A DNA stretch of 64,000 bases from Orychophragmus violaceus. Its lineage: Eukaryota > Streptophyta > Magnoliopsida > Brassicales > Brassicaceae. Below the pieces are notes generated by a model. It had not been told where the DNA came from and made no database searches. It saw nothing but the letters and a program-made list of their open reading frames with translations. The stretch lies in the NCBI GenBank assembly GCA_030180135.1, contig CM058236.1:620001-684000 (forward strand), in the 5' to 3' direction. Made by a program: the position numbers and the translations under genes. How positions within the stretch are numbered: position 1 is the first letter of the stretch; each line of letters starts with the position of its first letter. This document shows, piece by piece, positions 55,759 to 64,000 of the stretch.

Positions 55759-56019
55759 CATATCACGACGATCTACAGCACCTGCCAATCAGATTAGGTC
55801 TTGTGTTGGAGTAATCGTGGCCGTTGCTTCGTTTCTTATGCTGAATTCTAGAATATGGGCTTTCTTTCCCTTTTCGTTTGGGCCAGTCTCTTCTATCTCA
55901 GTCACGTCAAGTCCACGTCTCCGTAAATCATATATGCCTATATTATGATCATGAACTAACGACCAAAAAGTTTCATGTGAAATTTGGCACCATGACCATA
56001 TATGACATTCTTTCTTTTT

Positions 56020-56842
56020 TTTTTTCCATCTGAAGATCATTATATTAAACCAAGTCTTACAACACAACCAAAGCCGGAACAAACCGGATTCGTAGACGAA
56101 CAAAACAAAGACCGGCTATCAACACGATACCGATAAGAAAGATGAAACACTAAGCCCAAACGAACTGGGAGACCAATGCCCTAATGTTTTAAGGAAAACT
56201 GAAGCCGGCAGGAGAACCTCCTCCGGAGACAAGCCCCTTTCAAACGAAATCATAAGCATATAACTTTAAAGATAAACGGGGGAGCGGAAAAGAGAAACAG
56301 ACGCAAAACCACCAACACTTCCTAGACGTAGCCAACAGGAAACCGCAAAGAACGGAAGAACCAAAGCAAGGGATAAAAGCGTAAAGATAAACCCAAATAC
56401 AACGATTAGACATAATATAAACCCATAACGAGAGTCAAACTCCTCCGCACCTAATCTAAATCCTATCAAGACTAAACCGAGAACTCTGCCCTCCCCACAA
56501 GTCTACACAAGAGGTTAGCCTTACAAGAACTGATAAAAGAACGACTCGACGGATAAGACTGTTTATTCAAACTAATCTAAAGGCAGTGGGAGGAGCATAG
56601 GATAGACTCACCGAAATCAAAGAAAAACTAATCGAAGAAACCCAAAGCCCGACACTACGACTAGACCACAACCCCGTATCAAAAGAGCTAAGCCGATGAT
56701 CAAGAACAAAGGGACAGAAACCAAACTAAAGTCCCACCCATATCACCAGCTAGCTGAGGGACAAACTCCAAACCAAACAAGAAACCCGAGCTAACCTAGA
56801 GAAACCGCTAACCTGAAGCCAAAATCCATCCCGTAGAGGTAG
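56020..56842 (-). mobile_element. LINE 3' end, 5'-truncated
   Basis: The minus strand ends GTTGTAAGACTTGGTTTAA then TATAATGATCTTCAGATGG and a run of A (T-run at 56019-56029 on +), typical of plant L1 3' ends. There is no reverse transcriptase left in these 0.8 kb. The 5' boundary near 56842 is set by Copia E. Whether it belongs to the same family as the LINE at 1-2045 cannot be tested here, since that copy lacks its 3' end. Confidence 0.7.
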
Positions 56843-56847
56843 GTGGC

Positions 56848-57734
56848 TGTTATCCTAAGGTGACTTAAATCTCAAGGTACTGCAAAGGGGCCTTACTTGA
56901 GTGAGCAAAGGAATGTCACGGGCCGAAGGCGGTTTAGCATGTTTAGTCTCCCCTTGTATCGAGAGAATGAAAAGATCTCGTTAGGGCTTTCTATTGTCTA
57001 TTGTATCGGGTTTTTGGGGCAGTATATAAAGGGGTCTAAGGGTTTGTAAATAACACACACGAAATATAGAAACCCTAGACAAAGGGTATTTGCCTCAATA
57101 TCGTTTCTCTCTAAGTATTCCGCAAAACGTTATATCTTCTAGGGTTCATTCGAGCTTATACAACAAGTGGTATCAGAGCACAAGGTTACGATGACCGGAA
57201 GTTCTCTTAAGTTCGACGTTCCTCGTTTCGATGGGAAGGGAAACTTTGGTCTATGGCAACTTCGAGTGAAGGACCTGTTATCGCATCAGGGGATGAAGAA
57301 GGCGTTGTTAGAGACAAAACCAGAAGCGATCAAGGATGATGATTGGGAGGAGATGACAGACAGGGCGACCTCGACAATTCGTTTGTGTCTTTCAGACGAG
57401 ATTACTAATCAGGTAATGGATCTTACAACTCCGAAGGCTATATGGGATAAGTTGGAGAAGTTGTATCTGTCGAAGTCGTTGTCTTCTAAGTTATTTCTCA
57501 AGCGGAAGTTATACCGTTTTAAGATGGCTGAAGGTGGAGATCTGGTTCAGCATGTAAACGCGTTTAACCAAATCATCACAGATCTGACGCGTGTGGGTGA
57601 GGATATTGAGGATGAGGATAAAGCCATGATTCTGCTGTGTTCTCTGCCCTCGTCTTATGAGACTTTGATAACTGCCTTAACGTGTAACAAAACCACGATA
57701 AGTCTGGATACTGTTACTTCATCGCTTATATCTC
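56848..57734 (+). mobile_element. Copia E (different lineage), left part, cut by Copia D
   Basis: The LTR 56848-57165 (318 bp, TGTTATCC...CAACA) has TATA box TATATAAA at 57023-57030. Primer site TGGTATCAGAGC is at 57168-57179 and gag starts at 57191. The sequence is interrupted at 57734 by the D LTR; the remainder must lie beyond the window. GTGGC (56843-56847) is the candidate first TSD copy. The short LTR and short leader (25 bp to gag) set it apart from A-D. Confidence 0.85.
57191..57734 (+). pseudogene. Copia E gag, 5' part
   Basis: 181 codons from MTGSSLKFDVPRFDGKGNF, a UBN2-type Copia gag (WDKLEKLYLSKSLSSKLFLK, FNQIITDLTRVGEDI, LLCSLPSSYETLI). The frame is uninterrupted until Copia D begins at 57735, after which any translation is LTR sequence. 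The gag protein would form particles; this copy cannot be complete from this side. Confidence 0.87.
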
Positions 57735-58373
57735 TGTTGGAATTGTGTCCAGTAATCTCGGTACTGTCTCTAGAAAGTAAGAGTATGTCAATGATCAGAC
57801 ATAAGTCATATAATACTGGGGGTCATGATGGCTTGCTAGAGTCCGCTCATGATCTATAAGTCTTGGACTTATTGCCTTTATTATATGATCCCATATGGGT
57901 CACACGCCTAAGCTAACAGGAAAATGTGTAGGAACGGCTTAGCAGAAGTACGGTAAAAGTGCCAGGCATTTGTCGTACTAAGAGAGAGATTAATGGGTCT
58001 GATTAAATCCAAGGGATTTAATCAGATTGGTATTTGGGCCCAAAAGCCCAAAAGGAAATAGACAAGTTTTATAATTAAAACTTAAGTCTGATTTTTCCTC
58101 CCAACCCTAAGCCCTAGCCGCGATTTCTCTCTCTCTCTGCGCCTCCCACAGCTTGGTCTAGCAGCCTCTTTCCTTGACGGTGTGCGTGTGTGAACCTCTG
58201 GAGGAGTTATCACTTGGTGGCTCTCTGATCTCTGACCATACCTTCTCTTTCCGCTGCATAAACAGGTATAAGGTGAGATCAATAAAGTTTCTATTCAAGA
58301 GAACCTAGATCTGCATGTTTAGGACTGTTTAATCTGAAGAACTAAATCAGGATTAACACCATAACATCCTTCA
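57735..58373 (+). repeat. 5' LTR of Copia D
   Basis: It shares its first ~240 bp with B and C (TGTTGGAATTGTGTCCAG...). The H1 position holds TCTGATTAAATCC (57998-58010), loop AAG, and its exact reverse complement (58014-58026). H2 is TTGGGCCC...GCCCAA near 58033-58050. Donor-like AACAG|GTATAAGGTGAG is at 58266. Confidence 0.92.
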
Positions 58374-58374
58374 G

Positions 58375-58386
58375 TGGTATCAGAGC
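58375..58386 (+). other. Primer-binding site of Copia D
   Basis: TGGTATCAGAGC, one base after the LTR. Confidence 0.9.
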
Positions 58387-60075
58387 TATTGGTTCTGGTT
58401 TTTCTTGTTTAGATTCATGTTTAGGATTGTTTTTCTTGTTTAAGAAGTGTTTTGAATCAATCTACTGATAAGAGAAATCACTTAAGAAACAAGAATTGAA
58501 ACCTAAACAAACTATTAAAAATCGCATGACCAAGCTATATTGATTTGGTATGCGACCGGTTTAGTCGATTGGATCATCTCTCGGCCGATCGCATGTATCG
58601 ATCGATCGATAGCATGGATCGTGTCGGATCGATCGACCGTGAGGCGCAAGGCAGGTCGCTTGCATCGCGTCCCGTTGCCTCGTCGTCCCGCACCGCAGTC
58701 GAGACCGAGGGCCGAGTGGATCATCGCGATCGCACGCCTCGTCCCGATCGCTCTCGACCAGCCACTCCGTCCCGATCGCATCTCGGCCAGGACTGTCCCG
58801 CGTGACCGAGGCCGAGCAACGACCCGAACGTCGATCGTCCCACGCCGTCCGTACGATCGCGTGATGCTTGCATCACGTGATGGTTTGGCTGCGACGGTCC
58901 CGACCGGTTAGGGTCTTGCGTGTGATGGTTCGGATCGGTTTAGGCTCGGTTTAAAATTTTAATTAAAATCAACGTCACGGTTTATTAAACAGATTTAATA
59001 ATTTTATTAAGTTCTGGTTAAACCGGGATAAGAAATCCAAAGTTGAAAAATTGGATTTTGTGCCTAAACCAGGATTTTCTAATTTGATTTGGTTGGACCA
59101 AATAAATTGAGAAAATCCGGTTTAGTAAATAACCGGTTGACAATTGTGGTCATCGTAGTAATTAATTTTGGTTAGACCAATTTTAATGAACCAGACCGGT
59201 TATGTCATTTAATTGGACAATTGGGTCATGTCTTGGACATGGACCTATTCTTGGGCCTCGGGCCAAGAAGTTAAAACAATTGGGCCAATTATTTGAGTCT
59301 TTTCTTCAGAATTAATTTAAAATTTATTTTATAAAAATTATAAAAATCGATTTTAAATTAAAGTTTCCGAAATTTTGAAATTAGAAAGTTTCTTAAAATA
59401 GAAGTTTCTAGATTTGCATGTTTTGGATTTTAAGAAATTTCTAAAGTTAGAAAGTTTCCGGTTTTAGAAAGTTTCCAATTTTAGAAAGTTTCCAAAAATA
59501 GTAGGTTTCCAAAAATGGAAAGTTTCCAAAATAGTTATCTTCTATTTTGGGGATGAAATTTTAATAAACCTACGAACCTCAAATAATATCAAGCGTTGGA
59601 TGTCTTGTCCAGTCTATGTCAGCTGTCGAAGCCCATTCAATTGTATTCATGGCCTTACAATGTGAGAGTGTCTACTTTTGCGTGGATAAGACGGTTTGTG
59701 ATTCATAAATGTCATTGGGAGTCCCAGACATTAATGATTACATGACTGTATAGACTGGTTTTCTTGACTAGGCCATCGGGAGTCCCGGGCCTTGAGACAT
59801 CAGAGTGGATTGGGCCTCGGGCCCAGATTCACAACCAAGAGTTATATCACGGATATAATTAGCCGACATAGGGCTTACCGATATAAGCTAAGGTTGGGTG
59901 ATGGCCAGTGGCCCACTTTGATCTTAGTTATATGTGGATCTTGGAATCATTATATTCTATTGAGGGTAACTTATGTTATTGAATATAATGCGTGATTAAT
60001 CATATTAAATTTAATACGAGATTAATCATATTGAACATTTTACCTAATAACCTTTTTATATTATATATTTCAGCT
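58387..60075 (+). other. Copia D leader
   Basis: 58560-58900 is GC-rich, with CGATCGATCGATAG and many CGATCG boxes, the counterpart of the palindrome clusters in B and C but diverged. The remainder is AT-rich and similar to the B and C leaders, including the GAAAGTTTCC words near 59360-59530. Acceptor TATTTCAG ends at 60073. Confidence 0.7.
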
Positions 60076-63000
60076 ATGACTACTACAAGCACTCAAAACA
60101 CATTCTCAATCCGGTCTGTTCTCGAGAAGGAGAAGCTGACTGGAACGAACTTCCTGACGTGGTCTAGGAACTTGAGGCTGGTCCTCAAGCAGGAGAAGAA
60201 GGATTATGTCCTTCGTGATCCTCTCCCCGAGAGGCCTGCTAACAATGCCGCCAGGACTCTGCATAATGCTTGGGAAAAGCATTCGTCAGATGAAAATGAT
60301 GTGTATTGCCTTATGTTGGCGACAATGACTGCTGAGCTGCAAATGCAGTTCGAGAGTGTGTTGTCACCAATTGAGATAATGGCAAGCCTGAAATCGCTTT
60401 TTCAGGAGCAAGCAAGGACTGAGAGGTTTCAAACAGTTAAGAACCTCTTAGATTGTAAGTTGGCTGCAAATGCGGCAGTGAGTCCTCATGTCTTGAAGAT
60501 GATGGGTTATCTCGATCATCTTCAGAAACTCGACTGCCCTATCAGCCAGGAGCTTGCCTGCGACATCATTCTGCAGTCATTACCTGCAAGCTATGATCAG
60601 TTCATTCTGAACTTTAACATGCATGGCTTGAGTAAGACATTGCCTGAGCTTCACGGAATGCTCAAGACTGCAGAGCCCAACTTGAGGAAAACCGCCAAGG
60701 ACCCCAATGTGCTTATGGTGCAAAAGGGCAAGGGGTTTAAGAAATCCTCTGCTAAGGATAAGGGAAAGGCCAAGGCTGTCCAAGTCGCGGACAAGGACAC
60801 GCCAAAGCCCAAGCCCAAGTCCAAGGCTGGGCCAACTGACATATGCAGGTTCTGTAAAGAACCAGGGCATTGGAGGAGAGAATGTAAGAAATTCCAAGAA
60901 GGTCTAAAGGAATTGAAGAAGAAGACTCTCGAGACTTCTTCAACAGGTATTTTTGTTATAGAAGTTAATACAACTACTTCTGATAATACCTCATGGGTTA
61001 TGGATACTGGTTGTGGGGCTCATATTTGTACTAATATGCAGGCACTCAGCAACAGTAGAAGGCTGAAGCAAGGACAAGTGGAGCTACGAGTTGGGAATGG
61101 AGCGAAAGTTCCAGCACTAGCTGTAGGCACATACTTGTTGTCTTTACCTTCAGGATTGGTTTTAGAACTCAATAATTGTTATTTTGTACCTGCTATAAGC
61201 AGAAATATTATTTCAATTTCTTTGTTGGATTTGGAAGGTTATGATTTTTCAGTTAAGAATAAATTATGTTCCTTCAATCGCAACAATTTGTTCTATGGTT
61301 GTGCCCCTCTTACGAATGGGCTTTACATACTCGATCAATCCGCGCCAATTTATAACATTAATACCAAACGGTTCAAACCTAATGAGGAGAACCGAACGTT
61401 TCTATGGCATTGTCGTTTAGGGCACATCAGCGAGAAACGCATCAAGAGGCTCCATTCGAATGGACTTCTTGGCTCATTTGACTTTGAGTCATGTGAGAAA
61501 TGCGAATCCTGCATGATGGGCAAAATGACACGGGCCCCCTTTAATAAACCTAACGAGAGGGCCAGTGACTTATTGGGCCTGATACACACTGATGTGTGTG
61601 GCCCAATGTCCACAAATGCAAGAGGAAACTATCAGTACTTCATTACCTTTACTGATGATTTCAGTATGTATGGATATGTTTATTTGATGAAACATAAGTC
61701 TGAATCTTTTGAGAAGTTCAGAGAATTCCAAAATGAAGTACATAACCAACTTGGCAAAAGCATTAAGGCTCTTCGGTCCGACCGAGGAGGAGAATACTTA
61801 AGCCAAGAATTCAGTGATCATCTAAGAGAGTGTGGGATCGTATCCCAACTCACTCCTCCCGGAACACCTCAATGGAATGGTGTGTCTGAGAGGAGAAATC
61901 GGACCTTATTGGATATGGTTCGATCTATGATGAGTCACACAGACCTTCCAATATCCCTTTGGGGATATGCTCTGCTAACAGCAGTGTTCACTCTAAATAG
62001 AGCGCCATCGAAAGCAGTAGCAAAGACACCATATGAATTATGGACTGGAGTGGCTCCAGTGCTGTCTTATCTTAGAATTTGGGGTTGTGAAGCCTATGTC
62101 AAGAGATTGATCTCAGACAAGCTTACACCAAAGTCTGATAAATGCTACTTCATTGGTTATCCGAAGGAAACCAAGGCTTATTACTTCTATCTACGTTCCG
62201 AGAACAAGATCTTTGTTGCCCGGGATTGTAACTTTCTTGAGAGGGAGTTTCTCTCTAAGAAAGACAGTGGGAGTAAGGTACTGCTTGAAGAAATTCAAGA
62301 TGAACAAGATACTGCTCAACCTAATGAGGAAGAGCAGCAGGAGGACCTACAAGAAATTGTAGAGCCTGAACCTGTAGTACCTGAAGTTCGAAGATCCGGG
62401 AGGATCCGTCACGAACCCGAGAGATATCAAGGATTCCTCGTGACTAACTGTCATGATCTTCTGATCATTGATGGTGATGAACCATCGAACTTCAATCAAG
62501 CCATGATGGGCCCAGATTCCTCGAAGTGGCGCAAGGCCACTGATTCCGAAATGGACTCCATGTCGGTCAACCAAGTGTTTTCGTTGGTTGACTTACCCGC
62601 TGGTGTAAAAGCCATCGAGTGCAAATGGATCTTCAAGAAGAAGATTGACGTGGATGGAAATGTCCAGATTTATAAAGCCAGGTTGGTGGCAAAAGGTTTC
62701 AGACAAGTTCACGGTGTGGACTACGATGAAACCTATTCCCCAGTGGCTATGATGAAATCTATTCGGATTCTACTAGCAACTGCAGCTTTTCATGATTATG
62801 AAATTTGGCAGATGGACGTGAAAACCGCCTTCCTGAATGGTATTCTGGAAGAGGATGTGTATATGACGCAACCTGACGGTTACATAGATCCAAAGAATGC
62901 TGGGAAAGTATGCAAGCTTCATAAATCCATTTATGGATTGAAGCAAGCATCGAGGAGCTGGAATCTTCGTTTTGATGAAGCGATCAAGCAATTTGACTTC

Positions 63001-64000
63001 ATCAGAAACGAAGAAGAACAATGCGTGTATAAGAAAACTAGTGGGAGCAAGATAGTATTTCTTATTCTGTATGTCGATGACATACTGCTTCTCGGAAACG
63101 ACATTCCAATGCTGAAGTCGGTAAAGGACTGGCTTGGAAGTTGTTTTTCCATGAAAGACATGGGTGAATCCGCATACGTTCTTGGAATCAGGATCTACCG
63201 GGATAGATATAGAAGGCTGATAGGCTTGTGTCAAGATTCATACATTGACAAAGTCCTACAAAGATTCAGCATGAAAGATTCCAAGAAGGGCTTCACGCCA
63301 ATGGTACATGGCACAACGCTAAGCAAGAAGCAGAGCCCTACGACGGCTGCTGAGCTTGAGCGCATGGAGAATATTCCTTATGCATCAGCAATAGGATCTG
63401 TCATGTATGCCATGATCTGTACTCGTCCTGATGTTGCTTATGCATTGAGCATGACGAGTAGATACCAGTCAAATCCAGGTGAAAACCATTGGATTGCCGT
63501 CAAGAATATCCTGAAGTATCTAAGACATACTAAGGATAAGTTCTTGGTATACGGTGGAAGTGATGTGCTTAAAGTCAGTGGATTCACGGACGCAAGTTTC
63601 CAGACAGACCAAGATGATTTCCGGTCACAGTCCGGTTATATCTTTTGTCTGAATGGCGGTGCAATCAGTTGGAGAAGCTCCAAGCAAGACACCGTTGCTG
63701 ATTCCACTACAGAAGCTGAATATATCGCCGCCTCAGAAGCAGCGAAGGAAGCTGTTTGGATACGAAAGTTCATTATTGAACTAGGTGTGATACCAGATGC
63801 GGCTGAGCCTCTGGCACTGTTTTGTGACAACAATGGTGCTATTGCTCAGGCAAAGGAACCAAGATCACACCAGAAATCCAAGCATGTTCTAAGAAGATTT
63901 CACTTGATACGTGACATCATAAATAGAAAGGAAGTCAAGATCAGCCGAGTTCAGACAGATGATAACGTCGCTGATCCGTTGACAAAGCCACTCCCAAGGC
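60076..64000 (+). CDS. Copia D gag-pol polyprotein, open to the window edge
   Basis: 1308 codons without a stop; B's homologue suggests 17 more residues beyond the edge. Same order as B: gag, CCHC (CRFCKEPGHWRREC), protease (MDTGCGAHI), integrase (HCRLGH, DVCGPM, SDRGGEY, NGVSERRNRT), reverse transcriptase (YVDDILLL), RNase H (DSTTEAEYIAASEAAKEAVW) ending at PLTKPLPR. It keeps the usual P after the first integrase Asp, unlike B. No frameshift or nonsense codon is seen. Start chosen as in the relatives, two bases after TTTCAG. Confidence 0.94.
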   Translation, partial: MTTTSTQNTFSIRSVLEKEKLTGTNFLTWSRNLRLVLKQEKKDYVLRDPLPERPANNAARTLHNAWEKHSSDENDVYCLMLATMTAELQMQFESVLSPIEIMASLKSLFQEQARTERFQTVKNLLDCKLAANAAVSPHVLKMMGYLDHLQKLDCPISQELACDIILQSLPASYDQFILNFNMHGLSKTLPELHGMLKTAEPNLRKTAKDPNVLMVQKGKGFKKSSAKDKGKAKAVQVADKDTPKPKPKSKAGPTDICRFCKEPGHWRRECKKFQEGLKELKKKTLETSSTGIFVIEVNTTTSDNTSWVMDTGCGAHICTNMQALSNSRRLKQGQVELRVGNGAKVPALAVGTYLLSLPSGLVLELNNCYFVPAISRNIISISLLDLEGYDFSVKNKLCSFNRNNLFYGCAPLTNGLYILDQSAPIYNINTKRFKPNEENRTFLWHCRLGHISEKRIKRLHSNGLLGSFDFESCEKCESCMMGKMTRAPFNKPNERASDLLGLIHTDVCGPMSTNARGNYQYFITFTDDFSMYGYVYLMKHKSESFEKFREFQNEVHNQLGKSIKALRSDRGGEYLSQEFSDHLRECGIVSQLTPPGTPQWNGVSERRNRTLLDMVRSMMSHTDLPISLWGYALLTAVFTLNRAPSKAVAKTPYELWTGVAPVLSYLRIWGCEAYVKRLISDKLTPKSDKCYFIGYPKETKAYYFYLRSENKIFVARDCNFLEREFLSKKDSGSKVLLEEIQDEQDTAQPNEEEQQEDLQEIVEPEPVVPEVRRSGRIRHEPERYQGFLVTNCHDLLIIDGDEPSNFNQAMMGPDSSKWRKATDSEMDSMSVNQVFSLVDLPAGVKAIECKWIFKKKIDVDGNVQIYKARLVAKGFRQVHGVDYDETYSPVAMMKSIRILLATAAFHDYEIWQMDVKTAFLNGILEEDVYMTQPDGYIDPKNAGKVCKLHKSIYGLKQASRSWNLRFDEAIKQFDFIRNEEEQCVYKKTSGSKIVFLILYVDDILLLGNDIPMLKSVKDWLGSCFSMKDMGESAYVLGIRIYRDRYRRLIGLCQDSYIDKVLQRFSMKDSKKGFTPMVHGTTLSKKQSPTTAAELERMENIPYASAIGSVMYAMICTRPDVAYALSMTSRYQSNPGENHWIAVKNILKYLRHTKDKFLVYGGSDVLKVSGFTDASFQTDQDDFRSQSGYIFCLNGGAISWRSSKQDTVADSTTEAEYIAASEAAKEAVWIRKFIIELGVIPDAAEPLALFCDNNGAIAQAKEPRSHQKSKHVLRRFHLIRDIINRKEVKISRVQTDDNVADPLTKPLPR

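Larger units (their letters stand above)
57735..64000 (+). mobile_element. Copia D, intact as far as visible, runs off the right edge
   Basis: 5' LTR 57735-58373 (639 bp), primer site 58375-58386, leader to 60075, then gag-pol open to the edge. The candidate TSD copy on the left is ATCTC (57730-57734). The protein is close to B's, with the same length to the edge, yet the LTR differs in the middle: it lacks the CGATCGA inverted repeat. Confidence 0.92.

Noticed and set aside
57735..57859. Copia E gag frame continuing into the D LTR
   Set aside because: The extra residues are translated LTR sequence, identical in reading to other LTR copies, and do not belong to the gag.

Overview
This window is plant nuclear DNA and almost certainly comes from a Brassicaceae species. 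It holds two spliced host genes back to back, a WD40-repeat gene (51203-53269, +) and a BiP/HSP70 chaperone gene ending in HDEL (53442-55685, -). From memory, the same two-gene neighbourhood exists in Arabidopsis (At5g42010/At5g42020). That identity is an inference; the exon structures and protein motifs are read directly. Nearly everything else is transposable element, much of it nested, and most insertion boundaries can be fixed to the base by TG...CA ends and matching target-site duplications (TSDs).

Layout, left to right. 1-2045: antisense LINE ORF2 (reverse transcriptase and endonuclease) running off the left edge. 2099-2996: truncated LTR of the Gypsy family seen complete further right. 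3519-25547: Copia element A1 (TSD GATAG), sitting inside antisense gene fragments (an aconitase exon on each side, CDPK-like exons beyond). The 3' LTR of A1 was hit twice: by Copia A2 (10322-17222, TSD CCTAC) and by Copia B on the minus strand (17298-25047, TSD GAATG). B has matching 679-bp LTRs and an intact 1325-codon gag-pol. 27222-37460: tandem ~0.5-kb units with a tRNA-like module and a 33-bp minisatellite, split by a 9.1-kb Ty3/Gypsy chromovirus-like element (28125-37241, TSD AAACT). 38625-39304: frameshifted F-box-like gene. 39609-48875: non-autonomous CACTA transposon (TSD GTT) that carries a captured RRM exon and is itself interrupted by Copia C (40866-48020, TSD GTTAG). 51203-55685: the two host genes. 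56020-56842: antisense LINE 3' end. 56848 onward: Copia E, cut at 57734 by Copia D, whose open gag-pol runs off the right edge.

Copias A1, A2, B, C and D share one architecture. An initiator-tRNA-Met primer site is followed by a 1.1-1.7 kb leader. The leader is framed by conserved splice-like sites, a donor in U5 and TTTCAG just before the gag ATG. Inverted repeats built around CGATCGA occur in the LTR and again in the leader. In A1 and A2 the pairing of the arms is kept while the sequence changes, and in D the LTR repeat is replaced by an unrelated inverted repeat at the same place. A2 and C have nearly identical LTR pairs but ruined pol genes, while B and D have intact pol genes, so trans-mobilisation of defective copies by autonomous relatives is the likely dynamic. 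The best candidates for something undescribed are the inverted-repeat/leader-intron system of these Copias and a possible 95-bp gag-pol intron in the Gypsy element.
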